A stretch of DNA of 64,000 nucleotides. It comes from Methylotenera sp. Its GTDB lineage: Bacteria > Pseudomonadota > Gammaproteobacteria > Burkholderiales > Methylophilaceae. The notes beneath the pieces were generated by a model. It searched no databases, was not told where the DNA came from, and worked only from the letters and a program-made list of their open reading frames with translations. The stretch is from the NCBI GenBank assembly GCA_020622105.1, contig JAHRYP010000007.1:1-64000 (forward strand), in the 5' to 3' direction. This document shows, one piece after another, positions 8,818 through 20,563 of this stretch. The position numbers were made by a program, and so were the translations under genes. Each line of letters opens with the position of its first letter. Position 1 is the stretch's first letter.

Positions 8818-9685
8818 GTTAAAAGGTTTAGGGCGTGGATTAGACGCCCTGCTCGCTGGGGATATGGGTAGTGTGGGGGAAGCTGATTCATTGCTGATGC
8901 TGAAAGTTGAGCAATTACAGCCCGGTAAATATCAGCCGCGCAGCTATATGGATGAGGCCGCTTTGCAGACTTTGGCTGACTCTATCAAAGCACAAGGCAT
9001 TATGCAGCCAATACTTGTGCGCCAGCTGGCTGACGAACAGTATGAGATTATTGCCGGTGAACGCCGCTGGCGTGCAAGTCAGCGTGCCGGTTTAAAAGAA
9101 GTGCCGGTGCTGGTGCGCGAAATTGCCGATGAAGCTGCGCTCGCGATGGCGCTGATCGAGAACATACAACGTGAAAACCTGAATCCGCTGGAAGAAGCGC
9201 AAGGTATCAAGCGCTTGATTGACGAATTTGACATGACGCATGAAAAAGCGGCTTCAGCAGTCGGCCGTTCACGTGTTGCTGTTTCAAATATGTTGCGTTT
9301 GCTAACGCTCACGGCACATGTGCAGGATATGCTGATGCATGGCAAGCTCGATATGGGGCATGCGCGCGCACTGGTCGGTTTGGATGGCGCACAGCAAGTG
9401 CTGATGGCTGAGCAGATTGTTTATAACGGCTTATCAGTACGCGAGGCTGAAAGCTTGGTTAAAAAACATCATGGTGAACATGAAAAGCCAGCTGCCGGAA
9501 CTGGACAAGCAGATACTAAGAAGGTGAATGTCAGCCAAGACGTTTTGCGTCTGCAGGAAAGCTTAAGCGATAAATTGGGTGCGGCAGTGGTTATTAAGGC
9601 TGGCGCAAACGGTACGGGATCATTGAAAATCAATTACGCCAGCCTGGATCAGCTGGATGAAATTATTGCCAAAATATCGCGATAA
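8810..9685 (+). CDS. parB: Chromosome partitioning protein ParB
   Basis: CTP-dependent DNA clamp that loads at parS and stimulates ParA. It is 291 residues: the N-terminal ParA-interacting segment GLGRGLDALL (6-15), the CTP-binding domain with the GERRWRA motif near residue 83 and the ENIQRENLNPLEEAQG box, a helix-turn-helix region (EKAASAVGRSRVAVSNMLRLL) that recognises parS, and a C-terminal dimerisation domain. Three perfect parS sites lie within 6 kb upstream, as expected for a chromosomal system. Confidence 0.98.
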   Translation: MAKLKGLGRGLDALLAGDMGSVGEADSLLMLKVEQLQPGKYQPRSYMDEAALQTLADSIKAQGIMQPILVRQLADEQYEIIAGERRWRASQRAGLKEVPVLVREIADEAALAMALIENIQRENLNPLEEAQGIKRLIDEFDMTHEKAASAVGRSRVAVSNMLRLLTLTAHVQDMLMHGKLDMGHARALVGLDGAQQVLMAEQIVYNGLSVREAESLVKKHHGEHEKPAAGTGQADTKKVNVSQDVLRLQESLSDKLGAAVVIKAGANGTGSLKINYASLDQLDEIIAKISR

Positions 9686-9784
9686 CCGTTTGTCGGGCAA
9701 GTTTTAAAAATTAGTTAGTAAGTTGTAAATTTAACACCAGGCGGGTATTTTTACGCTAAGTGTTTAATTTACTTAACTTAACCC

Positions 9785-9813
9785 TTGACTAAAAAGTGCT
9801 AATAATTCAAAAT
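9785..9813 (+). promoter_or_regulatory. Candidate sigma-70 promoter for the atp operon
   Basis: In the 240-bp gap after parB, TTGACT (9785-9790) is separated by 17 bp from CAAAAT (9808-9813). It is the best -35/-10 pair I see ahead of the operon. No clear terminator for parB was found in this gap. Confidence 0.4.
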
Positions 9814-9925
9814 CGCGGTCTTTGCTGTCTTAGACTGAATATTTAAGGCAAAAGATTAAGATAGTCTGCAAGCAAGTCTGTAACTGAACGCAAAAGCAAC
9901 AATTCACGCGTTTGTAAATAAAGTA

Positions 9926-10327
9926 GTGTTTAATTTAACTGGGTTTAAGCCATTGTCAGCATCAAATACAACAGATGTTTTTAGTAAAATGCTTAAAATC
10001 CAGGTGATTGCTACAGCAGCAGTGGCTGTAATCGCGCTAGTTTTGTCAGGTTTGTATGCTGGTTTATCAGCAGCTTTAGGCGGTGCAAGTGTAATCATTG
10101 GTGCTTATGCTGCCTCAATGATTGCCAGGCGCAGCAAAAATAAAAATGACCCTTCTGCTATTTTGATTAATTTACTCAAGGCAGAAGCAGTAAAGATTCT
10201 GGTGATAATCGTAGTTTTACTTATCATCTTTGTGGTTTTTAAGCAGTTGGTGCCATTCGCACTGATTGCAGGTTTGGCGGCTGCTGCCTTGTTTTCCGGT
10301 GCAGCCCTCAGTAAGTTAAACGTGTAA
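9926..10327 (+). CDS. atpI: ATP synthase subunit I-like membrane protein
   Basis: A small hydrophobic protein, 133 residues from the GTG start, with four predicted membrane helices arranged as two hairpins and the basic loop ARRSKNKNDPSAI between them. It is the first gene of the ATP synthase operon, the position of AtpI, a factor thought to assist c-ring assembly or Mg2+ supply and not part of the final enzyme. The start is uncertain: GTG at 9926 lacks a strong ribosome site, and an ATG at 9988 (MLKIQVIATA) would remove about 20 residues without losing a helix. The assignment rests on position and topology more than on conserved motifs. Confidence 0.85.
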   Translation: MFNLTGFKPLSASNTTDVFSKMLKIQVIATAAVAVIALVLSGLYAGLSAALGGASVIIGAYAASMIARRSKNKNDPSAILINLLKAEAVKILVIIVVLLIIFVVFKQLVPFALIAGLAAAALFSGAALSKLNV

Positions 10328-10359
10328 TTTAAACAACCGTTTTTAGAAAATATTGGATT

Positions 10360-11202
10360 ATGGCTACAGAACACGCAGATAACGCACAACACGCTGAACA
10401 CGCTCTTACCCCATCAGGTTATATCGAGCACCATTTAAGTTTTAATGCGCAACCTCTCAACGAAAGTGCCGGATTCTGGACTTTGCACGTTGATACTTTT
10501 GTGATGTCAGTGGCTTTGGGTTTGTTGGTGATGGGTTTTGTGTGGTTGATCGCACGTAAAGCGACTGCCGGTGTGCCTAGCCGCGGCCAGGCATTTGTTG
10601 AGCTGGTATTTGGTTTTGTTGATGATCAAGTCAAGAATATTTTCCACGGTAATCGTCATAGCTTCATTGCCCCAACCGCTTTAACCGTGTTCTTGTGGGT
10701 GTTTGCCATGAACTCCATGGACTTTTTGCCGGTTGACTGGGTTGCAGGTATTGTTTCATTCTTTGGTGGCCCTGACGCTAAATGGCGTGCAGTACCAACT
10801 TCAGACATCAACACTACATTTGCGTTAGCATTATCTGTGTGGATTTTGATGATCTTCTTTGCAATCAAGGTTAAAGGCCTCGGTGGCTTCATTCATGAGC
10901 TTTTCTGTGCACCATTCGGTTCAAAAATCTGGGTATGGCCAGCTAACTTCCTGTTCAATCTGATTGAATACGTTTCGAAACCACTTTCACACTCATTGCG
11001 TCTGTTCGGTAACATGTACGCTGGTGAGGTGATCTTCCTGTTGTTGGGTCTGTGGGCCGCTACGGGCGTAACGGGTACGATTGCAGGTGCGATTCTGGGT
11101 GCTGGCTGGTCAATCTTCCACATTTTGATCGTGGCATTGCAAGCGTTTATTTTCATGATGCTGACAGTGGTTTACTTAGCGATGGCGCATGAGTCACATT
11201 AA
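10360..11202 (+). CDS. atpB: ATP synthase F0 subunit a
   Basis: Stator subunit forming the two proton half-channels against the c-ring. It is 280 residues with five or six membrane helices. The [12 protein letters not shown] motif near residue 211 contains the essential arginine (E. coli R210 equivalent). The C-terminal helix [19 protein letters not shown] is typical, as is the N-terminal HHLSFN segment. It follows the I-like gene by 32 bp within the complete operon. Confidence 0.98.
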   Translation: MATEHADNAQHAEHALTPSGYIEHHLSFNAQPLNESAGFWTLHVDTFVMSVALGLLVMGFVWLIARKATAGVPSRGQAFVELVFGFVDDQVKNIFHGNRHSFIAPTALTVFLWVFAMNSMDFLPVDWVAGIVSFFGGPDAKWRAVPTSDINTTFALALSVWILMIFFAIKVKGLGGFIHELFCAPFGSKIWVWPANFLFNLIEYVSKPLSHSLRLFGNMYAGEVIFLLLGLWAATGVTGTIAGAILGAGWSIFHILIVALQAFIFMMLTVVYLAMAHESH

Positions 11203-11565
<363 letters not shown>

Positions 11566-11583
11566 TTAAGCAAAACTAAGCCA

Positions 11584-11615
11584 ACTAGTCATTAAACGCA
11601 GGTTTAATGACTAGT
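11584..11615 (+). promoter_or_regulatory. Strong intercistronic hairpin between atpE and atpF
   Basis: Perfect 14-bp stem ACTAGTCATTAAAC / GTTTAATGACTAGT with a GCAG loop, followed by GCTTTTATG. It lies 19 bp after the atpE stop and 30 bp before atpF. It could partially terminate, or protect the 3' end of an atpB-atpE message, to raise c-subunit output. The short T-run argues against full termination. Confidence 0.6.
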
Positions 11616-11644
11616 GCTTTTATGATTAACAATATGGATCAAAA

Positions 11645-12115
11645 ATGAACATTAACTTTACACTTATCGCACAAGCTATCGCATTTGCTGTGTTGATTTG
11701 GTTCACAGTGAAATTCGTTTGGCCGCCGCTGTTAAAAGCGATTGAAGCGCGCCAAAAAGAAATTGCTGATGGTTTGGCTGCAGCAGCAGACGGCAGAAGT
11801 GCTTTGGAAGTAGCTGCTAAAAAATCAGAAGTGACATTGACTGAGGCTAAACAAAAGGCGAGCGAAATTATTGCGCAAGCTGAAAAACGCGGCACACAAA
11901 TCATCGAAGAAGCTAAAGGTAATGCCAAAGTTGAAGGTGATCGTATTATCGCTGGCGCTAAAGCTGAAATTGACCAAGAAGTTAACCGTGCGAAAGAAGG
12001 TTTGCGTGCGCAAGTTTCTACATTGGCAATTGCAGGTGCTGAAAAAATCTTGCGTAAAGAAATTGACGCAAAAGCACATAGCGAATTGTTAGCTAAACTT
12101 GCGGCAGAACTTTAA
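11645..12115 (+). CDS. atpF: ATP synthase F0 subunit b
   Basis: Peripheral stalk subunit, 156 residues: one N-terminal membrane helix (LIAQAIAFAVLIWFTVKFVW, about 7-26), then a long charged Ala/Glu/Lys coiled coil that dimerises and reaches delta and F1. The WPPLLKAIEARQKEIADGL segment after the helix is family-typical. Its length equals E. coli b. Only one b gene is present in the operon. Confidence 0.98.
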   Translation: MNINFTLIAQAIAFAVLIWFTVKFVWPPLLKAIEARQKEIADGLAAAADGRSALEVAAKKSEVTLTEAKQKASEIIAQAEKRGTQIIEEAKGNAKVEGDRIIAGAKAEIDQEVNRAKEGLRAQVSTLAIAGAEKILRKEIDAKAHSELLAKLAAEL

Positions 12116-12152
12116 GGCCTAGTGAAAAAGGCAAGAGATAAAGGAAAATCAC

Positions 12153-12689
12153 ATGGCTGAAATATCAACCATCGCAAGACCTTATGCTGTAGCAGCCTAT
12201 AAATTAGGCCGCGAGCAAAATGCACTCAGCAAATGGTCTGAGATGTTGGGTTTTGCTGCTGCAGTTGCAGAGAATGAGCAAATCAAGGCTTATATTCAAG
12301 ATCCGAAAGTAGTGAGCAGCGATCTGCAAGCAACGTTCTTGAAAGTGTGTGGCGATAATCTTAACGAAAACGGACAAAATCTTGTCAAAGTTTTGGTTGA
12401 GTATGGTCGTTTATCCATTTTGCCTGAAATTTTTAGCGCATTTGAAGCATTGAAAGCGCAAGACGAAGGTACCTTAGATGCGCAAATTATTGCAGCAACT
12501 AAAATCAGCGCGGCAGAAACCAAAGACTTGGTAAAACGCCTGGAAGCAAAATTCGGCAAGAAAATTGAAGCCAGTGTTTCTGTAGACCCAGAAATTATCG
12601 GTGGCATCAAGATTATTGTTGGCGATACCGTAATAGACGCATCCGTCAAAGGCCAGTTACAAAATTTAGCCTATTCGCTTACAGCATAA
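12153..12689 (+). CDS. atpH: ATP synthase F1 subunit delta
   Basis: Connects the b-dimer to the top of the alpha/beta hexamer. It is 178 residues. The N-terminal helical bundle begins STIARPYAVAAYKLG and the C-terminal signature DPEIIGGIKIIVGDTVIDASVKGQL is complete. It lies 37 bp after atpF with a GAGATAAAGGA-type ribosome site, and 18 bp before atpA. Confidence 0.98.
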   Translation: MAEISTIARPYAVAAYKLGREQNALSKWSEMLGFAAAVAENEQIKAYIQDPKVVSSDLQATFLKVCGDNLNENGQNLVKVLVEYGRLSILPEIFSAFEALKAQDEGTLDAQIIAATKISAAETKDLVKRLEAKFGKKIEASVSVDPEIIGGIKIIVGDTVIDASVKGQLQNLAYSLTA

Positions 12690-12707
12690 GGCACAGGAGA
12701 CAAAGTA

Positions 12708-14249
12708 ATGCAGTTATCTACATCAGAAATCAGTGAACTGATTAAAAGCAGATTAGAAAATTTTTCGACCAGTGCTGAAGCGCGTACCCAAGGTACAGTA
12801 ATTTCAGTAACTGACGGTATCGTTCGTATTCACGGTCTTTCAAACGTGATGTCAGGCGAGATGATCGAATTCCCGGGTAATACATTCGGTTTGGCACTTA
12901 ACCTTGAGCGTGACTCAGTAGGTGCAGTGGTATTGGGTGACTACGAACACATTACAGAAGGCGACGTATGTAAATGTACCGGCCGTATTCTGGAAGTGCC
13001 AGTTGGCCCAGAACTGATTGGTCGCGTTGTTAACGCATTGGGTCAGCCTATTGATGGCAAAGGTCCAGTTAACGCTAAAATGACTGACAAAATTGAAAAA
13101 GTTGCTCCTGGCGTTATTGCACGTAAATCAGTTTCACAACCAGTACAAACCGGTTTGAAATCAGTAGACTCTATGGTTCCAGTTGGCCGTGGCCAACGTG
13201 AATTGATCATTGGTGACCGTCAAACAGGTAAAACAGCGGTTGCAGTTGATGCGATCATCAACCAAAAAGGTCAAAACATGACCTGTATCTACGTAGCGAT
13301 CGGCCAAAAGGCTTCAACGATTGCTAACGTGGTACGTAAACTTGAAGAAAACGGCGCAATGGCTTACACCATTGTTGTTGCAGCAGCAGCTTCTGACTCA
13401 GCAGCATTGCAATATCTGGCACCATACGCTGGTTGTACTATGGGTGAATACTTCCGTGACCGCGGTGAAGATGCATTGATCGTTTATGATGATTTGACTA
13501 AACAAGCGATTGCTTACCGTCAAATTTCATTACTGTTACGTCGTCCACCAGGCCGTGAAGCTTACCCAGGTGACGTGTTCTACATTCACTCACGTTTGTT
13601 AGAGCGTGCTGCTCGTGTAAATGAAGACTATGTAGAAAAATTCACTAACGGTGCCGTTAAAGGTAAAACAGGTTCATTGACTGCATTGCCAGTGATTGAA
13701 ACAGCTGCCGGTGACGTTTCTGCATTCGTTCCAACTAACGTGATTTCTATTACTGATGGTCAGATCTTCCTGGAAACTGACTTGTTCAACGCCGGTATCC
13801 GTCCTGCGATCAACGCTGGTATTTCAGTGTCTCGCGTAGGTGGTGCAGCGCAAACTAAAGTGATCAAGAAATTGGGCGGCGGTGTACGTCTGGCTTTAGC
13901 GCAATACCGTGAATTGGCTGCATTCGCGCAGTTCGCATCTGACTTGGATGAAGCAACACGTAAACAATTGGACCGCGGTCGTATGTTTACCGAGTTGATG
14001 AAGCAAGCACAATATGCACCTTTAAGCGTATCAAACATGGCGATTACCTTGTTTGCAGCTAACAAAGGTTACTTTGATGATGTAGCAACTAACAAAGTAT
14101 TGGCATTTGAAGGCAAATTGCACGGCTTTATCGCTTCTAAATACAAAGCATTAGCTGACGCGATTGAAACAAGCAAAGATTTGAACGCTGAAAATGAAAA
14201 AGCGCTTGATGCTGCAATTCAAGACTTCAAAGCGACAACTGCTTACTAA
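12708..14249 (+). CDS. atpA: ATP synthase F1 subunit alpha
   Basis: Non-catalytic nucleotide-binding subunit of the F1 hexamer, 513 residues, identical in length to E. coli AtpA. Walker A GDRQTGKT falls at about residues 169-176, and the alpha-type arginine-finger region [13 protein letters not shown] lies near 370. It begins [19 protein letters not shown] as in other proteobacteria. Preceded by CAGGAG. Confidence 0.99.
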   Translation: MQLSTSEISELIKSRLENFSTSAEARTQGTVISVTDGIVRIHGLSNVMSGEMIEFPGNTFGLALNLERDSVGAVVLGDYEHITEGDVCKCTGRILEVPVGPELIGRVVNALGQPIDGKGPVNAKMTDKIEKVAPGVIARKSVSQPVQTGLKSVDSMVPVGRGQRELIIGDRQTGKTAVAVDAIINQKGQNMTCIYVAIGQKASTIANVVRKLEENGAMAYTIVVAAAASDSAALQYLAPYAGCTMGEYFRDRGEDALIVYDDLTKQAIAYRQISLLLRRPPGREAYPGDVFYIHSRLLERAARVNEDYVEKFTNGAVKGKTGSLTALPVIETAAGDVSAFVPTNVISITDGQIFLETDLFNAGIRPAINAGISVSRVGGAAQTKVIKKLGGGVRLALAQYRELAAFAQFASDLDEATRKQLDRGRMFTELMKQAQYAPLSVSNMAITLFAANKGYFDDVATNKVLAFEGKLHGFIASKYKALADAIETSKDLNAENEKALDAAIQDFKATTAY

Positions 14250-14287
14250 TATCTAACTATTAGGACTATGCTTTTTTAGGAAAATAT

Positions 14288-15226
14288 ATGGCTGGTAGTA
14301 AAGAAATTAGAACCAAGATCAAGAGTGTAGAAAATACACGCAAGATCACTAAAGCGATGGAAATGGTGGCTGCTTCTAAAATGCGTAAAGCGCAGGATAG
14401 AATGCGTGCATCACGTCCATACGCTGAAAAAATTCGCAATGTTGCAGCGCACCTTTCACTTGCGCATTCAGAATACAAGCACCCATTCTTAACGAAGCGT
14501 GATGATGTTAAAAATATCGGCATTATCATCGTTAGCTCAGACAAGGGTCTGTGCGGTGGCTTGAATACCAATGTATTGCGTTTAACTGTTAACCAGATGA
14601 AAACCTGGGAAGCAGAAGGCAAGAAATTGACTGTAAGCGCAATTGGTAACAAAGGCTACGCTTTCATGAATCGTGTTGGTGCCAATGTGAAATCACACAT
14701 TATCGGTTTAGGTGATGTGCCGCATATGGAAACACTGATCGGTACCATCAAGGTGATGCTGGATGCTTATACAGCCGGTGAAATCGACCAGTTGCACATC
14801 TGCTACACACGCTTTATTAACACCATGAAGCAAGAGCCAGTGATTGAGCAATTACTGCCATTGACAGCGGAGCGTCTGGGTACACACCCTACTGCTGAAA
14901 AAACTGAAGAGTTAAGTGCAAGTGCAGTAGTTAAAAGCGCACTTGAGATCGGTGCAGCTAAAGGCCATTGGGATTATATTTATGAGCCTGAAGCACAGCC
15001 GGTGATTGATCAGTTAATGGTACGTTACATCGAATCATTGGTTTATAACGCAGTGTCAGAGAACATGGCATCTGAACAATCATCACGTATGGTTGCGATG
15101 AAATCAGCGTCGGACAACGCGAAAAACGTGATCGGTGAATTGAAACTGGTTTACAACAAAGCGCGTCAAGCAGCCATTACCAAAGAGATCTCAGAGATTG
15201 TCGGCGGTGCGGCAGCGGTTGCTTAA
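14288..15226 (+). CDS. atpG: ATP synthase F1 subunit gamma
   Basis: Central rotor shaft. It is 312 residues, about 25 longer than E. coli gamma. The N-terminal helix ([25 protein letters not shown]) and the C-terminal helix ([19 protein letters not shown]) of the coiled coil are conserved. The extra length is mainly an insertion at about residues 203-225 ([19 protein letters not shown]) in the Rossmann-like domain, in a position that is variable in the family. Confidence 0.98.
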   Translation: MAGSKEIRTKIKSVENTRKITKAMEMVAASKMRKAQDRMRASRPYAEKIRNVAAHLSLAHSEYKHPFLTKRDDVKNIGIIIVSSDKGLCGGLNTNVLRLTVNQMKTWEAEGKKLTVSAIGNKGYAFMNRVGANVKSHIIGLGDVPHMETLIGTIKVMLDAYTAGEIDQLHICYTRFINTMKQEPVIEQLLPLTAERLGTHPTAEKTEELSASAVVKSALEIGAAKGHWDYIYEPEAQPVIDQLMVRYIESLVYNAVSENMASEQSSRMVAMKSASDNAKNVIGELKLVYNKARQAAITKEISEIVGGAAAVA

Positions 15227-15259
15227 GCAAACAAAGAATTTAATTAAAGTAATATCTGA

Positions 15260-16717
<1,458 letters not shown>

Positions 16718-16758
16718 GTAATACTTGGTTAATTAGTTAAACGCTTTAAGGAAAAAAA

Positions 16759-17184
16759 ATGGCAAATACTGTTCATATTGATGTAGTTAGTGCAGAGGCA
16801 AGCATTTTCTCAGGAGAAGCTGAGTTTGTGGTTGCACCTGCAAGTGCCGGTGAAGTGGGTTTATACCCAAATCACGCGCCTATGATTACTACCATCAAGC
16901 CTGGTGCTTTACGTATCAAGCAAGCCAATGAAGCGGAAGAAACTTTGATTTTTATCTCAGGCGGTTTGCTGGAAGTGCAGCCTGGTGTAATCACAGTTTT
17001 GGCCGACACGGCAGTGCGTGGTCATGATCTGGATGAAGCGAAAGCGATTGCGGCTAAAGAAGCTGCAGAAGAAGCGCTTAAAAACAGAACTTCAGATATT
17101 GATTACGCAACAGCGCAAGCTGAACTGTCAGAAGCCGTTGCGCAAATTCAGACCATTGAGCGTTTACGCAAAAAAACGCACTAA
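16759..17184 (+). CDS. atpC: ATP synthase F1 subunit epsilon
   Basis: Regulatory rotor subunit, 141 residues. The N-terminal beta-sandwich contains GEVGLYPNHAPMITTIKPG, the hallmark of the family, and the C-terminal helix-turn-helix (EALKNRTSDIDYATAQAELSEAVAQIQ) can inhibit ATP hydrolysis. It is the last gene of the operon and is followed by a strong terminator. Confidence 0.98.
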   Translation: MANTVHIDVVSAEASIFSGEAEFVVAPASAGEVGLYPNHAPMITTIKPGALRIKQANEAEETLIFISGGLLEVQPGVITVLADTAVRGHDLDEAKAIAAKEAAEEALKNRTSDIDYATAQAELSEAVAQIQTIERLRKKTH

Positions 17185-17212
17185 TAGTTGTGAAGCAGAT
17201 GGTGTAACAAGC

Positions 17213-17239
17213 AAAAAGGCAGCCTAGGCTGCCTTTTTT
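17213..17239 (+). terminator. Rho-independent terminator of the atp operon
   Basis: Perfect palindrome: GGCAGCC/GGCTGCC (17218-17233) flanked by five A and six T, 29 bp after the atpC stop. The symmetric A/T flanks allow function in both directions. Confidence 0.95.
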
Positions 17240-17293
17240 GTTATACTTTGATTATAAAACCATGTGCAATAACTACACATCACAAGATTAATC

Positions 17294-18664
17294 ATGAGCA
17301 AATTAAATATCGTCATTCTTGCTGCGGGCAAAGGCACCCGTATGTATTCTAACCAGCCAAAAGTATTGCATACCGTTGGTGGCAAGTCGATATTAGAGCA
17401 TGTGATAGATTGTGCTAAATCGCTAAAGCCGCATAAAATTATTGTGGTGTATGGTTTCGGCGGCGACACTGTAAAACAAGCTTTTGCACATGAAGACATC
17501 ATCTGGGTAAATCAGGCTGAGCAGTATGGAACAGGGCATGCCGTACAGCAAGCGGTAGCGCATTTGGAAGTAGATGCCGATACACTGATTCTGCTGGGTG
17601 ATGTGCCATTAATCGATGCAAAAGCCTGCCAGAAACTGGTTGAGCAAGCACAGAACAAGCTGGCTATACTCTCGTTTAATAAAGCAGACCCAACAGGATA
17701 CGGGCGTATAGTGCGTAATGCCATGTACGGCGTGACGGCAATAGTTGAACATAAAGATGCCAGCGAAGAGCAGCATAAAATCACCGAAGTGAATACCGGC
17801 ATCATGGCGATGCCAAATGTACATTTGCTGCAATGGCTGTCAAAGTTAACCAATAATAATGCACAAGGCGAATATTACTTAACAGACATCGTGGCTCTCG
17901 CAGTGCAAGATAATGTTAATGTAGTGGCTGAAATCACTACAGATGAGTGGTCAGTCACCGGTATCAACTCTAAAACCGATCTGTCACAGATTGAGCGTGT
18001 TTACCAAAGCCGCGCAGCACAAAAACTGTTGCTGCAAGGTGTCACATTAAGAGACCCTGCCCGTATCGATGTGCGTGGTAGTTTAAGCTGTGGCCGTGAT
18101 GTGGAAATTGATATTAACTGTGTATTCGAAGGTACCGTAACGCTGGGTGATAACGTAAAAATAGCAGCGAATTGCGTGATTAAAAATGCAGTAATAGCAG
18201 CTGGCACACAAGTCGCACCTTTTACCCATATTGACGATACGCAGATTGGCGAGAACGCGCGTATCGGCCCTTTTGCACGTTTGCGCCCAGGCACTACACT
18301 TGCAGCTGATACCCATATCGGCAACTTTGTAGAACTTAAAAATGCTCAAGTGGATGTAGGCAGCAAGATCAATCACCTGAGTTATGTAGGCGATAGCTCG
18401 GTCGGTAAAAACGTTAACATTGGTGCCGGTACCATTACCTGTAACTATGATGGCGCAAATAAATTCAGAACCGTGATTGAAGATGACGCATTCATCGGTT
18501 CAGATTCACAATTGGTAGCACCAATTACGATAGGCCGTGGCGCTACGATTGCAGCCGGCTCTACGATCACCAGAGATGCACCGCCAGATCAACTGACGTT
18601 CTGCCGTGCCAAAGAACAGAAATCCATTGCTGGTTGGAAACGACCACAGAAGCTTAAAAAGTAA
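17294..18664 (+). CDS. glmU: Bifunctional GlcN-1-P acetyltransferase / GlcNAc-1-P uridyltransferase GlmU
   Basis: Makes UDP-GlcNAc from glucosamine-1-phosphate, acetyl-CoA and UTP for peptidoglycan and LPS. It is 456 residues as in E. coli. The N-terminal pyrophosphorylase domain has LAAGKGTRM (9-17); the C-terminal left-handed beta-helix acetyltransferase shows hexapeptide repeats such as IGENARIGPFARLRPG and VNIGAGTITCNYDG. It forms a pair with glmS 24 bp downstream, the enzyme supplying its precursor two steps earlier; the intervening GlmM is not in the window. Confidence 0.98.
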   Translation: MSKLNIVILAAGKGTRMYSNQPKVLHTVGGKSILEHVIDCAKSLKPHKIIVVYGFGGDTVKQAFAHEDIIWVNQAEQYGTGHAVQQAVAHLEVDADTLILLGDVPLIDAKACQKLVEQAQNKLAILSFNKADPTGYGRIVRNAMYGVTAIVEHKDASEEQHKITEVNTGIMAMPNVHLLQWLSKLTNNNAQGEYYLTDIVALAVQDNVNVVAEITTDEWSVTGINSKTDLSQIERVYQSRAAQKLLLQGVTLRDPARIDVRGSLSCGRDVEIDINCVFEGTVTLGDNVKIAANCVIKNAVIAAGTQVAPFTHIDDTQIGENARIGPFARLRPGTTLAADTHIGNFVELKNAQVDVGSKINHLSYVGDSSVGKNVNIGAGTITCNYDGANKFRTVIEDDAFIGSDSQLVAPITIGRGATIAAGSTITRDAPPDQLTFCRAKEQKSIAGWKRPQKLKK

Positions 18665-18688
18665 TATAACAAGAAAGACTCAATAACT

Positions 18689-20518
18689 ATGTGTGGCATT
18701 GTAGGTGCGGTAGCAAATAGAAACGTCGTTTCAACACTGATTGAGGGCCTGAGCCGTCTGGAATACCGCGGTTATGACTCAGCCGGTATTGCCGTGTTAA
18801 ATAGCTCAGGCATCGAGCGTGTACGAGCTGTAGGTCGCGTATCTGCCATGACAGAAAAAGCCAATGAAGTGAGTCTGAGCGGCCAGGTAGGCATCGGCCA
18901 TACGCGCTGGGCAACACATGGCGGTGTCACTGAAAGCAACGCCCACCCGCATGTATCTAAAGGTGAGCTGGCTGTCGTGCATAACGGCATCATTGAAAAT
19001 CACGATGAGCAGCGTACGCGCCTGAAAATGCTTGGTTATGAGTTTACTTCGCAGACGGATACTGAGGTGATTGCGCATTTGATTCATTATTACCATCAAG
19101 ACCTGAACCTGCTGGCTGCTACACAAAAAGCCGTCAGCGAGCTGACCGGTGCATTTGCAATCAGTGTGATATCAATTAAAGAGCCTGAACATATGGTGAC
19201 GGCACGCTTGGGCTGTCCGCTACTGCTTGGTTTGGGAGATGGTGAGAACTTCATTGCCTCTGATGTTTCTGCTGTGCTTTCTGTAACGCGTAAAGTGATC
19301 TATCTTGAAGACGGCGATGTTGCAGATATCCGCCGTGACGGCATAACGATTTTTGGCCGCGATGGCAATACTGTGGAACGCAAAGTCCACATGAGTGATG
19401 TGTCGCTGGCAAGTATGGAACTAGGCCCCTACTCGCATTTCATGCAAAAAGAAATTCATGAGCAGCCACGTGCACTGACTGATACGATAGAAGCGCTGAT
19501 TGATGACAACAGCTTCTCCCCTGCTTTGTTTGGCGAAGCTGCAGCAGATGTATTCAAGCAAATTGATAGCATTCTGATTCTGGCCGCAGGCACCAGCTAT
19601 TACGCTGCGCTCACGGCAAAATACTGGCTGGAAAGCATCGCAAAGCTACCGACCAATGTAGAAATTGCCAGTGAATATCGCTATCGTGAGTCGGTGCCCA
19701 ATCCAAGGCAGTTAATCGTGACGATTTCGCAGTCCGGTGAAACGCTGGATACGATGGAAGCGTTAAAACATGCCAAGGCATTAGGCCAGAACCTGACTCT
19801 GGCTATTTGCAATGTGCAGGAAAGCGCTATTCCGCGTGCGTCGCAACTCGTGTTTTACACACGAGCCGGTGCTGAAATCGGCGTGGCTTCTACTAAGGCT
19901 TTTACTACACAGCTGGTGGCTTTGTTTACATTGGCAGCGACATTGGCAAAACAGCGTGGCTTGCTGAGTCCAGAAGTAGAGCAAGAGCATCTAAACGCTT
20001 TGCGACAACTTGCCGGTAGCGTACAGCATGCGCTGAATCTGGAACCGCAGATCCGTGAATGGGCGAAATCTTTTGCCAACAAACAACATGCATTATTTTT
20101 GGGCCGCGGCATTCATTATCCAATTGCGCTGGAAGGCGCACTGAAGCTCAAAGAGATTTCCTATATCCATGCCGAGGCTTACCCTGCCGGTGAGCTTAAA
20201 CATGGCCCTTTGGCGCTGGTAGATAGCGATATGCCGGTAGTGGTGATCGCGCCGAATGATGCGCTGCTGGAGAAAGTAAAATCCAATATGCAGGAAGTCA
20301 AAGCCCGCGGCGGTGAATTGTTCGTATTTGCCGATGCAGACAGCCACTTTACCGCATCAGAAGGTGTGCATGTGATTCGTACTCCGCGCCATGTGGGCGT
20401 GCTTTCCCCTATTCTGCACACGATACCGGTACAGATGCTGGCTTATCATGCGGCACTGTTAAAAGGTACGGATGTGGATAAACCTAGGAATCTGGCGAAG
20501 TCAGTGACCGTTGAGTAA
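18689..20518 (+). CDS. glmS: Glutamine-fructose-6-phosphate aminotransferase (isomerizing) GlmS
   Basis: Converts fructose-6-phosphate and glutamine to glucosamine-6-phosphate. It is 609 residues. After removal of Met the N-terminal Cys2 (MCGIVGAV) is the glutaminase nucleophile. Two SIS domains follow ([34 protein letters not shown]), and the C-terminus ends [11 protein letters not shown], the universally conserved tail. The DNA for that tail is the TnsD target (attTn7) in many bacteria, with insertion expected about 25 bp past the stop. Confidence 0.98.
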   Translation: MCGIVGAVANRNVVSTLIEGLSRLEYRGYDSAGIAVLNSSGIERVRAVGRVSAMTEKANEVSLSGQVGIGHTRWATHGGVTESNAHPHVSKGELAVVHNGIIENHDEQRTRLKMLGYEFTSQTDTEVIAHLIHYYHQDLNLLAATQKAVSELTGAFAISVISIKEPEHMVTARLGCPLLLGLGDGENFIASDVSAVLSVTRKVIYLEDGDVADIRRDGITIFGRDGNTVERKVHMSDVSLASMELGPYSHFMQKEIHEQPRALTDTIEALIDDNSFSPALFGEAAADVFKQIDSILILAAGTSYYAALTAKYWLESIAKLPTNVEIASEYRYRESVPNPRQLIVTISQSGETLDTMEALKHAKALGQNLTLAICNVQESAIPRASQLVFYTRAGAEIGVASTKAFTTQLVALFTLAATLAKQRGLLSPEVEQEHLNALRQLAGSVQHALNLEPQIREWAKSFANKQHALFLGRGIHYPIALEGALKLKEISYIHAEAYPAGELKHGPLALVDSDMPVVVIAPNDALLEKVKSNMQEVKARGGELFVFADADSHFTASEGVHVIRTPRHVGVLSPILHTIPVQMLAYHAALLKGTDVDKPRNLAKSVTVE

Positions 20519-20545
20519 CCAAAAAATCAGAATAAAGTTAAGGAT
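20485..20545 (+). other. Potential attTn7 site at the 3' end of glmS
   Basis: The last codons ([11 protein letters not shown]) and the following ~25 bp correspond to the region read by TnsD and used by Tn7-like elements. No Tn7 ends or tns genes are seen; an AT-rich unknown gene begins right at the expected insertion point. Confidence 0.4.
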
Positions 20546-20563
20546 AAGAAAATAGGCAAACAC